Shown: positions 24,213-34,892 of the stretch, one piece after another
Layout of the letters: every line of letters begins with the position of its first letter
How positions within the stretch are numbered: position 1 is the first letter of the stretch
Origin: Volutella citrinella
Lineage: Eukaryota; Ascomycota; Sordariomycetes; Hypocreales; Nectriaceae
DNA length: 64,000 nucleotides
Assembly (NCBI GenBank): GCA_034401135.1
Contig: JAWZSP010000009.1
Span: forward strand, 2,046,001 to 2,110,000
Direction: 5' to 3'
Notes under the pieces: generated by a model
Told to the model about the DNA's origin: nothing
The model's database searches: none
Seen by the model: the letters and a program-made list of their open reading frames with translations, nothing else
Made by a program: the position numbers and the translations under genes

Positions 24213-26168
24213 ATGGCCAGCCGTGCTGGGGCTCCATCAGGAGTCCAGAGCCGTCGGGATGTGTCCTACGACCGCCGACGCGCAGGCCGGGCCTGTTTCG
24301 TCTGTCGGGCCCGGAAGACAAAGTGCGACAACCACCGGCCGGCGTGCGGCTTTTGCAGTGCCACCGGTGGGGACTGCAGGTATCCGGACGAGGCGTCGGA
24401 CCATTCCAAGCTCGATCGGGGCACGCTGGCGATTCTACAGCGGCTGGGGGAAATGGAGAGGAATCTGTCGGCGTTGGCCACTGATCGCGGTGACCGGGCG
24501 CCGAGGCGACCATCCGAGCCAGAGCTGAGCCCTTCGCAGGTACCGGATGTGCTTCCCCCCGAGACTGGCCAGCCACCTACAGCCCAGATGATTATCAACG
24601 GGGCTGAGATGGCATTGGAGGAAATTTCCAAATGGCCCGTGTTTGGGTTGGATTCGATCAAGCCCCTGACCGTGCTGCTTGCGCAAGACGTAGCCGCGAA
24701 TCACAGCACTGTCGACAACACGTTTGATCTCGATGCGGCGACTGTCACCCAGCTTGTCAATAATTTCCTGGCCAACAACCACGTAAAGAACCCAGTGCTG
24801 GATGTCAACTTATTATGGGCCGAGACGAGGCGCTTTATCGATCAGGGAGTGGGATGGAACGGCACATCTTGTCTCCTCGTAAGTCCCACCCTTGTCCACC
24901 TCGACGATGCCACTACTGACGCAACCAAACCTGCAGCTTATCATATGTGCAGTAAGCGTTCTGTCCCCACCCGTCGCGCAAGAGGTGCTTCCGGGCTTCT
25001 CGAAGAGGGAGGATCGCCTGGCACGTGCAGAAATGTTCTTCCAAGCATCGCAGCGCCGCATTGGCATGGTGTACCATGAGAATTCCTTGCTGGCCATACA
25101 ATGCAGCTTCCTTAGTGCCGTGTATCTCATGACCACGTTTCGGATACTGGCTGCTTGGAAGGCATTTTCACAGGCCGGAACGCAATGCGTGGGCTGGCTT
25201 TCCGCGCGAGGCGGCGCGTTTGATGGACAATCGTATGTCGAAGAGAGTGTATACTGGAGTTGCCTCAAGAGCGAGATGTGAGTCTAAGCGAGGGCACCTT
25301 TAACACCTCACAAGCTGACTCTCTCCGCAGCGAACTCCGGTCGGAATTGGGCCTCCCGGGTTCGAGCCTCAATGAAATGGCCTATCCGCACGAATACCCA
25401 TCCCCGCCCGGCCCTGACGCCATCCCTACAGACCATCCCGCCTTCGCTGCAGGCACTGAACATGGAAGTTTGTCAGAGCAAGCCCGCGCACAGATGGAAG
25501 AGGGCTGGTTCTTCACCCTCGCCGAGATTGCTCTACGCCGAATAATGAACGACGCCCTGTCGAGTAGGTACGCTCCTGGCAGCTGGTACTACACGACCAA
25601 CTGGTGGACAGAGGGAAGCCAGGGCAACTACAAGAGATATGTGGACGAATTCAAGCTAAAGCTCGAGTCGTGGTACGACACGCTACCTCCTGCTATGAGC
25701 TTCTCGCAAGACTGGTCGGTCAACATTGGCGATGCGCCGCGGAACATCCTACGTGCCCACGTCATCGACATTCTCGATGTGCTGTACTTCCCAGCCGTGA
25801 AAGCAGTGGTGACCAAGCCACTATCGGAGGTAGATCCCGTAATCGTGCGCATTGCTGCCGATGGGCTACAAACAGCACAGGATCGTGGGTCTGTTTGTGA
25901 TGAAGGATTCTATCACCGACACCAGGGGACGTGGCTCATGATCCGGACAAATTCGCGGAGCGCCATGCAGCTGCTTGGGGTTTCATTGAGGGCACGGACA
26001 GACACGAGCGGCACTCTAGCCCGTATACTGCCATCTTCGTGGCGCGAAACAGTGGCTCGAGTTATTGGATTGGTGGAGTATTGGGAGGAGAGCAGCCCAG
26101 ACTTGGGTGTGTCGTTGGAGCGCCTTCGCCATCTCTACGAAGTGGCGCGGCATGGGACGGATAGCTAG
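24213..26168 (+). CDS. Zn2Cys6 fungal transcription factor
   Basis: Exons 24213-24878, 24937-25277 and 25331-26168 encode 614 residues. The zinc cluster has Cys at 28, 31, 38, 45, 48 and 55 with a basic linker. A short leucine-containing stretch (LAILQRLGEMERNLSAL) may form a coiled coil for dimerisation. A middle homology region follows, in which MVYHENSLLAIQCSFLSAVYLM is typical. A nuclear regulator of unknown target, it is probably part of the carbohydrate block because it lies next to the C2H2+Zn2Cys6 gene and has the shared CCCACCGGA word in its promoter. Two regulators side by side suggest either layered control or a boundary between two gene sets. Confidence 0.88.
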
Positions 26169-26342
26169 TAGTTTAATTGACAGCCGTGGAATGTGCATAG
26201 GCCTCTAAATATAGTGGTATGCAGTCGGGTTCAGCTTGTCGCATTGCTACATGAAGAAATTGAGACATCATCTGCCCTAAATTTGTTGGCACTTTATAAT
26301 AATCAATTGCGATGACTAATCTCAACAATCAATCCAGTGATC

Positions 26343-26429
26343 CCCCAAATAGCTCAGCTGGAAGAGCGTTCGGCTGTAATTGCCCCTTTGTCTACCGAAA
26401 GGTCACCTGTTCGAGCCAGGTTTTGGGGA
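26343..26429 (+). tRNA. tRNA-Tyr (anticodon GTA) with a 14-nt intron
   Basis: The acceptor arms CCCCAAA and TTTGGGG pair perfectly and are followed by discriminator A. The D arm is GCTC/GAGC. The anticodon stem TTCGG/CCGAA encloses CTGTAA, an intron of about 14 bases and the final loop A. The T arm is ACCTG-TTCGAGC-CAGGT. The intron follows the base 3' of the anticodon, as in other eukaryotic tRNA-Tyr genes. The mature length is 73 bases without CCA. Confidence 0.93.
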
Positions 26430-26434
26430 GGTTC

Positions 26435-26441
26435 TTTTTTT
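26435..26441 (+). terminator. RNA polymerase III terminator of tRNA-Tyr
   Basis: A run of seven T residues lies six bases after the tRNA 3' end, the usual Pol III stop signal. Confidence 0.85.
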
Positions 26442-27422
26442 GGCCTTTTTCCTTTTCTTTTTTCATCTCGCCCACCCTTGTCGTTCCAAGCTGATTATTT
26501 TTGGGTTAGAGGCAAGGGAAGAAACACTCAATAGATGAATCCTACATATTGGTTCATGCATATCTTAGCCCACCATGCTGCCGTACAACTACGGAGACCA
26601 TCCTCACTGGATACTACGTCATTGTTGTACTCAGAACCCCAGTGCTTCCATTTTTAACGGACAACGCTGAAGCCATCGGCCGTGGACAGCGCAATGGAGT
26701 CACGATAAACTCACTCAATGGGGCAATTGGGAGCTTTCAGTCGTGTTGCATCTGGTGTCTCCATACGAGTGCACACAACGCGCCCGTCAGAGCGTGCATA
26801 TAGGCCTGGTACGCCCATGATACCTGGGCGAGTAAGCAAATCCCCTGCTACTACCTGCAAATACCCAATCATTGACTGGCGAGGATTCAAAGGCGCTGCC
26901 CTCCGTAACTCCTGGCGTAACTTGGAGTGCATTCCGCCGACCCCAAATGATGTGCTTGGAGAATCCGGAATGGTTAGGGCCTTTTGTTATGTGCTAGCTC
27001 GAAGGGGCCGAAGGACTTGAGCGAGAGCGGGCGGCAAGTGGCGCGGGGCCGTCCCGGAAGGCGGCCGACTGGTCGAGGTTTGGCGCGAGGATGGAAGAGT
27101 CTGTGGCGGCGGTGCAGTGCGCGAAGGCTGAGGCGTCGCGGACGAGGAAGTGCCGACGAAGGAAGCGCCGACGAGGGAGTGCCGTGGCGACGGTCACGCT
27201 CAATGCCGGAAGGGCCCTTAGCCTCCAGATGAACTAGTGTAATGTAAGGAGGAGAGGAGGAAATGTTTCAAAGGATGATAAGATTTAAGTACAATCGCCA
27301 GGTCCGAGGGGGCCAGTCCATGTCAACTTTCGAGGTTCATATATGTGACCAAGGCTCGCCGCCCCTTTGGCACATCTTTTGTCCCGTATCTACAAACTTT
27401 GCAGACTGTCACTACAGACACA
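26442..27422. other. Intergenic between tRNA-Tyr and CoA-ligase-like gene
   Basis: About 1 kb has no supported gene. A GC-rich patch at 27000-27210 includes three imperfect copies of a 14-15-bp unit (27141-27183). The remainder is presumed promoter. Confidence 0.45.
27141..27183. repeat. Three-copy 14-15-bp tandem repeat
   Basis: The units GACGAGGAAGTGCC, GACGAAGGAAGCGCC and GACGAGGGAGTGCC follow one another directly. No long frame makes convincing protein here. Confidence 0.7.
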
Positions 27423-29261
27423 ATGATTTACGGCCAGGAAAACAATTTTGAGCCTCCGAATGTGGACACGCTCACCTACGTGTTTGGTAGGCATACACAC
27501 TCAGTTACTCACATGCACTCCCACTCAACATACTGACGTTCCCAAGAACATTCTGAAGCCGCCAATGAAACATCGCTCCACGCCGAGGCCCGTGACCCAA
27601 CTCGATGCATCACCAAGTCCAAGGCGCGAGACTTGGCCGAGCAGTTTGGCCACTTCCTTAGGACGCACTACGGAATCGGCGCCGACGGCCCGAACAAGGA
27701 CATTGTCCTGACTGTGTCTACGGGCCAGATCGCGCTGCCAGGCTTCTTCTACGGTGTCCTGGCCGCAGATGGCATCTACTCGGCCGCATTACATACCATC
27801 GCGGTCGATGATCTGGTAGCGCAGATCAATCACGGCCCAGCCAAACTCCTAGTCTGCAGCGAAGATATGAAGCCACTGGTGATCGAGGCTGCCAAGGGCG
27901 CGGGCCTGTCAGATGCCAATGTGCTTGTGCTCACGAGCGACCCCGAGATCAAGCTTGAGAGCGCCAGTGGTGATGTAAAATGCGATTTTCAGGAACGGCT
28001 GCCCTGGAGGAGAATCACCAATCCCGACGAGCTGGTCCGTAGCAAGGCGTGTCTCTTGTACTCGTCTGGCACTTCTGGCATCCCCAAAGGTAAGTTGATG
28101 GTGCCGCTTTAGGATCGGTTTTTTGGCTGATTCCCTGTCTAGGAATACTGCTGTCCCACATGAACCTCGTTGCCGAGACGAAATTGCTATCCGATGTTGG
28201 AGCATTGCTCACAACCCCCGGCACGAGCTTGGCCCATCTGCCAACAGCACACGCCTCAGCCATTGTGGGATATTTCCTCCTCCCAGCCGTGAGGGGATGG
28301 CTAACCTATTGGATGCCGAAATTTGACTTCATGGATTTCCTGAAATACTGCGAAGAGCTCAAAATCAACATCCTCTTCACGGTGCCCGCCGTCATCATTG
28401 GCATCGCCAAGCACCCAGCCGTCAAGGACCAGTTTGCCAGTCTCATTCGCATCAGTGTTGGCGCAGCTCCACTCTCGGGCCCGATTCAGGAAGCAGCAAG
28501 GGCGCGCATGAAGCTGAGCAGACCTATTGCGCAGACATGGGGCATGACTGAGACGACGGCAAGCATCACATGGACTGATATGACCAAGCCGATAACCCCC
28601 GGAAGTGTTGGGTCGGTCATTCCGGGTGTCCTTCTGCGGTAAGTGCACACCTCACTGTGACTGACTGGGTGGTTTTCTAATCGATGGCAGACTGGTGGAT
28701 GATAAAGGGAACGATGTGCAAGAGGGCGAGCTAGGAGAGGGATGGATCAAAGGTCCCGTCGTGACGCAAGGATACCACAAAAATCCTGAAGCGACCAAGG
28801 AACTCTTCAGTGAGGACGGCTGGTTCCGAACCGGGGATGTTCTCCGTGTGAAGGGGGACGAGCTGTTCGTCGTTGATCGTCTCAAAGTAAGGCGACCCCG
28901 ACACAAAGACCCGAACGCAAACTGACACCGACCTTTCCAGGAACTCATCAAATACAAGGATCAACTCATCGCCCCGGCCGAGCTCGAAGGCTTGATCACC
29001 TCGCGGCCCGATGTGATGGACGCGGCAGTCATTGGAATCCAGCGAGACAACGAACAACTTCTTCGGGCTTATGTTGCGTTGGTCCCGAGCGCCAGGGGCA
29101 CGGTGAAGGAGCAGGATATTGCTGATTTCGTCAAGGAGCGCGTTGAGGACCACAAGCAGCTGAGGGGAGGAGTCTGCTTTCTTGACGTGGTCCCACGCAG
29201 CGCCGCGGGCAAGCTTTTGCGCAGGAAGCTGAGAGAGAAGGCAGCCCTGGAGAAGAGCTAA
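27423..29261 (+). CDS. 4-coumarate:CoA-ligase-like acyl-adenylating enzyme
   Basis: Exons 27423-27486, 27547-28089, 28143-28638, 28691-28886 and 28941-29261 give 539 residues, the usual 4CL length. The ANL superfamily motifs are in order: the phosphate loop [11 protein letters not shown], the QTWGMTETT aromatic and ATP motif, GWFRTGDV with the ribose-binding Asp, the hinge region VVDRLKELIKYK, and [13 protein letters not shown] with the catalytic Lys. It activates a carboxylic acid as acyl-AMP and then as the CoA thioester. The residue after the hinge KYK is Asp-Gln where most relatives have Gly-Phe. The C-terminus ends EKS, so the peroxisomal SKL-type signal common in fungal homologues is missing. 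The acid substrate cannot be read from sequence. Confidence 0.92.
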
Positions 29262-29487
29262 GCGAGAGCATAACCGGAAGTTAATGCTGAGTCTTGATTC
29301 CAATTTGGGAGGTCAATTCATCTCACATTAGACTCGTGTCACGAATACATCGAAACCGCGAACCCAATCAGAGACTTGCATCCGACCATGTGTGATTTCT
29401 TTTTTATATCTAAACAGGCAATACTTTTCTTTTCGTTTCCTTTTTAATTGGTTGACCTTCCTTCTTTTCTTTGCGTGCCTAGCATGT

Positions 29488-32093
29488 TTAGACGTTGAGC
29501 TGCGCAGTGGCCGATCCGGCGATATACTCCTTGTATGGGGCCAGAGCCTTCTCAACGGGGCCGTTGGGACCGCAATACTTGTCAACGATGGCGACGCTGC
29601 GGCCGATGTACCTGAAAATGTTGCGTTAGTAACTAACAATTGAATCAGGCAAACACTTCTCCAGGGGACGTACAGCTTGGGAACCATCATCTCGTCCAGC
29701 TCAGCCCAGATGGGCTCGAAGAACTTGGTGGCCTTGATGCGGTCAACAAGGTCGTTGGCCTTGCCCTGGAGTGAATATGAATATTAGTAGCTGCTTCTTC
29801 CTTTTTTTTTTTTTTTTTTGGCAATTTGGGGGAGCAAGACGTACCTCGCCCTTCACAACGGCACCGGCCTGGTGGGAGAGGACACGGATCTCCTCGTGGC
29901 ACCTAACAACGTAAGCGTATGCAAGCAGGTAAAGTTACATGTACTTACTCCTGGCGCGAGGCACCCTTGGCAACCAGCTTCATGATGATCTGTAACAAGT
30001 CAGTAAACATGCTTAAATAGGGACGCTCTCCAAAAATAGAAGGCCTCAATTCAAGAAATACTTACCGCCTCGGTGATCATGAAAGGAAGCTCCTCCAGCA
30101 CACGGTTCTCGATACGCTTGGGGTACACGACGAGGCCGTTGGAGATGTTGTCGAGACCCATGAGGATAGCCTCGGCGAGCAGGAAGGTTTCTATCAAGTC
30201 AGATCTTGACCAACTTGCAAGGAGGGGGAATATTCGTACCGGGAATGTCAATTCGGCGGATGGCAGAGTCGTCGAGCGTTCGCTCGGCCCACTGATCAGC
30301 CAGGGTGGCCTGGAAGCTGGCGGGCTTGGACATGAGCTCACGAGCCAAGCTGTAGACTCGCTCAGAGCGCATCTAAATCACGTCAGTAGCTGTAAGGCGA
30401 GAGATTGGCGTGTGTCATACGGGGTTGCGCTTGTAGGCCTACAACAGTTAGCATAGTCGACTTCGTTCGGGTTCGGCCTACTTACCATGGCAGAGCTGCC
30501 GATCTGGGACTTCTCAAAGGGCTCCTCAATCTCCTTCCACGCGGCCAAGTGTCGGATATCACCGGCAATCTTCTGGGCAGTGGCACCGAGGCCAGCGACG
30601 GCGTTGCCGATGATGAGGTCGACCTTGCGGGTACTTCAACGGGTCAGCTATTTGTCCGCCTCGACATCGGGCAGGAGCCATTGAATCCCTGAAAAGGATT
30701 CTGCTCCCCAGAATGTGGATCCAGAGACACAGAGCTACAGGTAGGCAAACTTACTAGGTCTGGGTGGAAACGTCCTGCAGGTGTGTTGGTTAGCAAGGCC
30801 CCGTAAAACCCAATTGGTGGCCATCGCCAGGTCAAGGCGTGGTTGGTGCTAGCATCGACTTACATAGCAGGCAGGGAATCCAAACTTCTTGCAAAGAAGG
30901 TCATTGAGCTGGTCGCACTTGGCATCATCTCCCTCGAAGCTGCGTCGAGTATTAGCCTTTGCCAGCCATAACCCGGCTATATTCATTGTCGGCAGCCATC
31001 TACTTACACCTCAAGGAAAGAGGCCTGGGTTCCGGTAGTGCCCTGGGCACCACGGAACTTAAGACCATGTCGAACAGACTCAATAGCCTCGAGATCGAAC
31101 TGCGACATGTCAGCACGAGTCCACGGCTGGAGTGTAGTCCGGTATCGGAGCAGAGATTTGTTCACTCACCATCAGGTCCTGAACCCACTGAGCAGCTTGG
31201 AGATTGTTAGTTGATGCGTTGGTCGCCGACATCCTGAACTAAGACTTACCGCGCTTGCCAACAGTGATGACTATCGATGGTTAGCAGGGAGTTCCCCCGG
31301 ACGGCATCGGTGACTTACGCTGGGCGGGCTGGAGGTGGGTGTAGGCGAGGGTGGGCTCCTCCTTCCACTGCAGAGCAAAGGCAGAGAGGTTGGCGATAAC
31401 CTTGGCCAGCTTGTTAAGCAGGATGTCCAGGGCGTCACGCATGATGATGAGCTCGGCGTTGTCGGTCTGAACTTGTTAGCATCGATTGCATCAGGAGGCG
31501 AGTAATGGGGAGAGCTGTTGATGACTGGGCTTGTGCAGGCCGGCAAGCGAGTCAAGTTGATGACACTTGGAGGGATTACTTACAACATAGCAGCTGGTGG
31601 CGCCGTAGTGAATGATGCCAGCAGCAGCAGGGGCGACTTGGCCGAAGGCATGGACGTGCTATTGTGATTTAGCGCATTGAAACACGAGACTGCATATGCT
31701 AAGTCTTACAGCCATGACGTCCTAAATTATGGTTAGTCAGTCGATATCATGAAATCCAGCATCTAATTGGGGACATACATGGCGACGAATCTTCTCCTCA
31801 ACGCGGGCAACCTCAAAGTCGTCGTCAGTGAGGATCAGGTGGGCACGCATCTCCTCAAGGGCCTTGTCGGTAATGGCCTGGACGCCAAGTTCCTTCTCAG
31901 ACTCGGCCAGCCCGAGCCAGAGCTTGCGCCAGGTGGAGTGGCGGTTGCGCTGGCTGAAGAGGTTGGACATCTCGGCGCTGCAGTAGCGGGTGGTGAGGGA
32001 GGTCTGGTACGAGTCGAACTGGTTGCCCTTGGCCTTGAGGGCCTCGAGCTGCTTCTGCAGCTCAGCGATCTGGGCCTGCGTGTCGGTTGCCAT
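29488..32093 (-). CDS. ADE13: Adenylosuccinate lyase
   Basis: Seventeen exons reconstruct 507 residues: 32093-31779, 31721-31710, 31658-31584, 31466-31319, 31270-31250, 31195-31170, 31099-31008, 30939-30864, 30774-30755, 30633-30486, 30438-30421, 30372-30240, 30190-30066, 29989-29949, 29902-29845, 29765-29674 and 29611-29488. The signature GSSAMAYKRNP of the fumarase/aspartase superfamily spans an exon junction. [12 protein letters not shown] and [15 protein letters not shown] are lyase landmarks. It releases fumarate from SAICAR and from adenylosuccinate in purine synthesis, as a cytosolic homotetramer. An N-terminal stretch of about 25 residues ([16 protein letters not shown], coiled-coil-like) precedes the usual start. 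The 12-, 18-, 20-, 21- and 26-base exons are striking. This is a conserved housekeeping gene. Confidence 0.95.
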
Positions 32094-34186
32094 GGCTGTG
32101 GTGTGCGTGGGTGTGAGATGTGACTGAAGTGTGGTGCGGGATGCGATGGTCTTCGAGATGCCTCACTTTTGACTTTACGCAATTGTGGTCCGAGGCGGTA
32201 CTTTTTCCCCCGCTGTGGATTGGCTCGCTGTCTACCGGAACAATCGTAATGCCGTGCACCCGCTGGGTTTGCGGAACAGACTTTCGGGTGCACACGGAGA
32301 CCAAAAGGCTGCTAGTGCTCTGCTTCTGCTGGAGCCGGCCAGAGGGAGCCAACCGGGTTGCAGGTTTTTTCACGACGAGCAGGAATCGCCGTCTGTAGGC
32401 GTGGTCTGATCTGATCCGGATTGCTGTGGCAATGGACGAGCGGATGGCAGCAGAATATTCACAGGCAATGAGGGGTAATTCGAAAAGGAGGGGCAGCATC
32501 ACCAACGTCACTTTCACTTTCTTATTGCGCCCACCAAACACCTAAATCAATGACCCTGGCCTCGCTACAGGCCGATAGAATCGCTAATCGAGGCCCTGTA
32601 GCGCCGTCACTGAGATTTTCCCGAGTCAGGGTTCTCGCGACCGAGGCCAAAAAGGTGCACCTTTTTTTGTGGGCTGCCGTGTGGGGGCAATGATACCACC
32701 GCCTTGGGCGAAATTTAACCTTCAATCTGATGATACCTGTCAAATTGCGATGAGATAATTAGATGGCAGTCGGTCTCGAGGTTGTGCAGATGTGGCCAAG
32801 TGCTGCGCAGCCGTAGATAGAACACGAGGTCCGCCTAATACATTTAGCTAGGGCAGGGTTCTACAACCGCATGACGCCTCCAAGTTGGCCACTGCGCGGA
32901 TAGACATTGCACGGTTCAGCAAAGCTAAATTATGGAAACGACATGCATTCAGTACTGGAAGCTAACGAACACAGCTAGTCCTAGCATTGGGCTTTTCTAC
33001 CCGCATGCCCTAGTCCAAGGACTCAAGTCGACCAAGATTTGGCACACAGCATCGCAAAACTGAAACCGGACCAGCCTCAAATATGCCATGCCCACGACAA
33101 GCCTTGGAGTTGTGCCTCGGCAACTCACAGCGCAGCGTTCGAGCTGTAGCCTGAGTAGCTGAGCAGCTATCTTTCAATAACCGAGCCTAAGCCTCCTAAA
33201 ATTGGCGCTGTTGAGGTGTGTAACGCAACTCTTCAACGACGCCAGACATGATTGTCAGGTAGTGTAGGGAGAGGGATCTACAGGAGTAGGGAATTCGGGG
33301 AAAATCCAAGAGAGGAGGATCTTGAATGGTGGAGGACGTTGAAAGGTGAAGGCGGGGGATGGTTGAAAAGAAGAGCGTGCAGGTCAATTTAAAGAGGCGA
33401 CGGTCTGGGGGCTTCTCCACTCGCCAAATTGTGATAAGCCGTTCGTGTGATTGTTTTACCACTCAGTTTTCATGTGTTTGTGGATTTCCTCCCGTCTCAA
33501 CTGGCAAATCGGGCCTCGGGTGAGCTGCCGGTGAAGCACCTAGCGGCTCGCAGGCAAACAAGGCCATCTGAGCGAAGCGGCGAGCATCAAAGTACCCGTG
33601 CGATAGTCTTGCCGATCCTTTTGCAGTAAGTCGTTTAGAATCCCAGATGACAAGCCAGCCGTAGAAGAGGATCAGGTTGTATTGACGGTGGTATGAGAGA
33701 ATGATGGCGTGGGTGATTCTTGTCTTGTGGCCTGAGTTGACCAAGGCAGAGCACAGGCACATTTTTCTGGTCTCTGGGCCAAACAGCAAATATCAGATTG
33801 CGGGTAGGTCGCTGAACATTGCGTGATGGCTGAGCAGGAATCATTTGTGACCGAATGTGGGCACCCGTGACCAAACTCGGCAGCTATCTCTGGTGCTGGT
33901 GCTGTGGCGAGAGCATCATTCTCATCAAGCGAGCGCATGATTAACGGGAAAGTCGAATAAAACAAAAAGAAATGCCATGAAATTGAGTCTCCCTAAGCTA
34001 GTTTGGCCAGTTCCAAGCAAGAACTGTACGCAGGGTCGCATCATTGTTCCTGAAACCCCAATTCTTGAGAAAGAGCCAGGAGCAAAAGCTAGCACACCAG
34101 TCCCATGACCAAATACTCGCCAGAGTCAGACCCCTGGCTTTTCGATGCCCGTTTGGCTCCCATTTTGTGACGGATTCGGTGTAAGT
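32094..34186. other. Long gene-poor stretch upstream of adenylosuccinate lyase
   Basis: About 2 kb has no gene I can support. On the minus strand, a CT-rich leader before an ATG at about 33251 resembles a fungal 5' UTR, but its frame stops after 17 codons. No splice continuation, RNA gene or repeat was recognised. Confidence 0.4.
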
Positions 34187-34892
34187 TCACCACTCCGAGT
34201 CTTGAGGCCTTCGTTGTGTCTGGGCCCTTCTGCGCTGTCGCCTGACTTCCCGACACTGAGCGACAAGACAACGCATCTCAGCCCACATGTGTTCTTCGGT
34301 GAAGTCGAACCCGGCATAGCCCAACTTCAGTGGACTGAGGATGCAGTAAATGGTATGGGCATGGTGCGGATCGCGAATAAGGTCTGCAAATCCGCTCTCG
34401 AAAATTTGCTTGGCAGCACTCCAGCCGAGAAACCACATCTCACAGACGTCATCATTCTCGGCACAGCCATCGCATCGATCGTTGAGAGGTGATGCAAAAG
34501 AACAAAAGATTGGTGTACGCAAAAGCTCTATATTCTCCCCTTCAAGGCGGAGATGGTCGAATAGGGCAACTGAACGGGCACAATTGAGGCACTAGATCCA
34601 TTCGTCGCCAGTCGGTTGCTCGTAGTCTGAGAAAATGTAGAGGAGGGCAGCAGGCACTGGACCTCGGGAGTGAGAAGCGGCAGCCAATCGTTTCAGGCAA
34701 TCTGGGCCGTTGACGGGCCTGGCAGCTGTCAGTGACGCAGGCGAAGCAGTCTGACAGCTAGCACTAATGCAGCGGGTCGTAGGGTAGACCGTTTGCTCTG
34801 CGTCTGCTGAGTGCGGAGGACATGGCGGCCAGGGCATCATTGATCTCCCTGCGCAGCTCTTTGAGCGAAACGCTACAGCGTGGCAAGAGCTC
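34187..34892 (-). pseudogene. Degenerate Cys-rich coding remnant
   Basis: On the minus strand the frame reads RLAAASHSRGPVPAALLYIF, then a TAG at 34592-34594, and then continues with coding character: CLNCARSVALF, an FCSF segment, and DRCDGCAENDDVCE, a CxxC pattern like that of fungal Cys-pair proteins. It ends at a TGA at 34187. In another minus frame, 34764-34890 reads LKELRREINDALAAM and ends in LPYDPLH-stop. The mixture of frames and the internal stop suggest a decayed gene, although the TAG could serve as an intron acceptor (ATCTAG). The family is not identified. It lies directly behind the 3' end of the NYN-LOTUS gene. Confidence 0.35.

Noticed and set aside
29806..29822. Homopolymer T run near 29810 as a possible terminator
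   Set aside because: It lies inside an intron of the adenylosuccinate lyase gene on the opposite strand and follows no RNA gene; a simple low-complexity tract.
33196..33462. Minus-strand 88-codon frame with a CT-rich leader before an internal ATG near 33251
   Set aside because: After the ATG only 17 codons remain, no intron junction extends it, and no similarity is recognised; kept only as a note in the intergenic entry.
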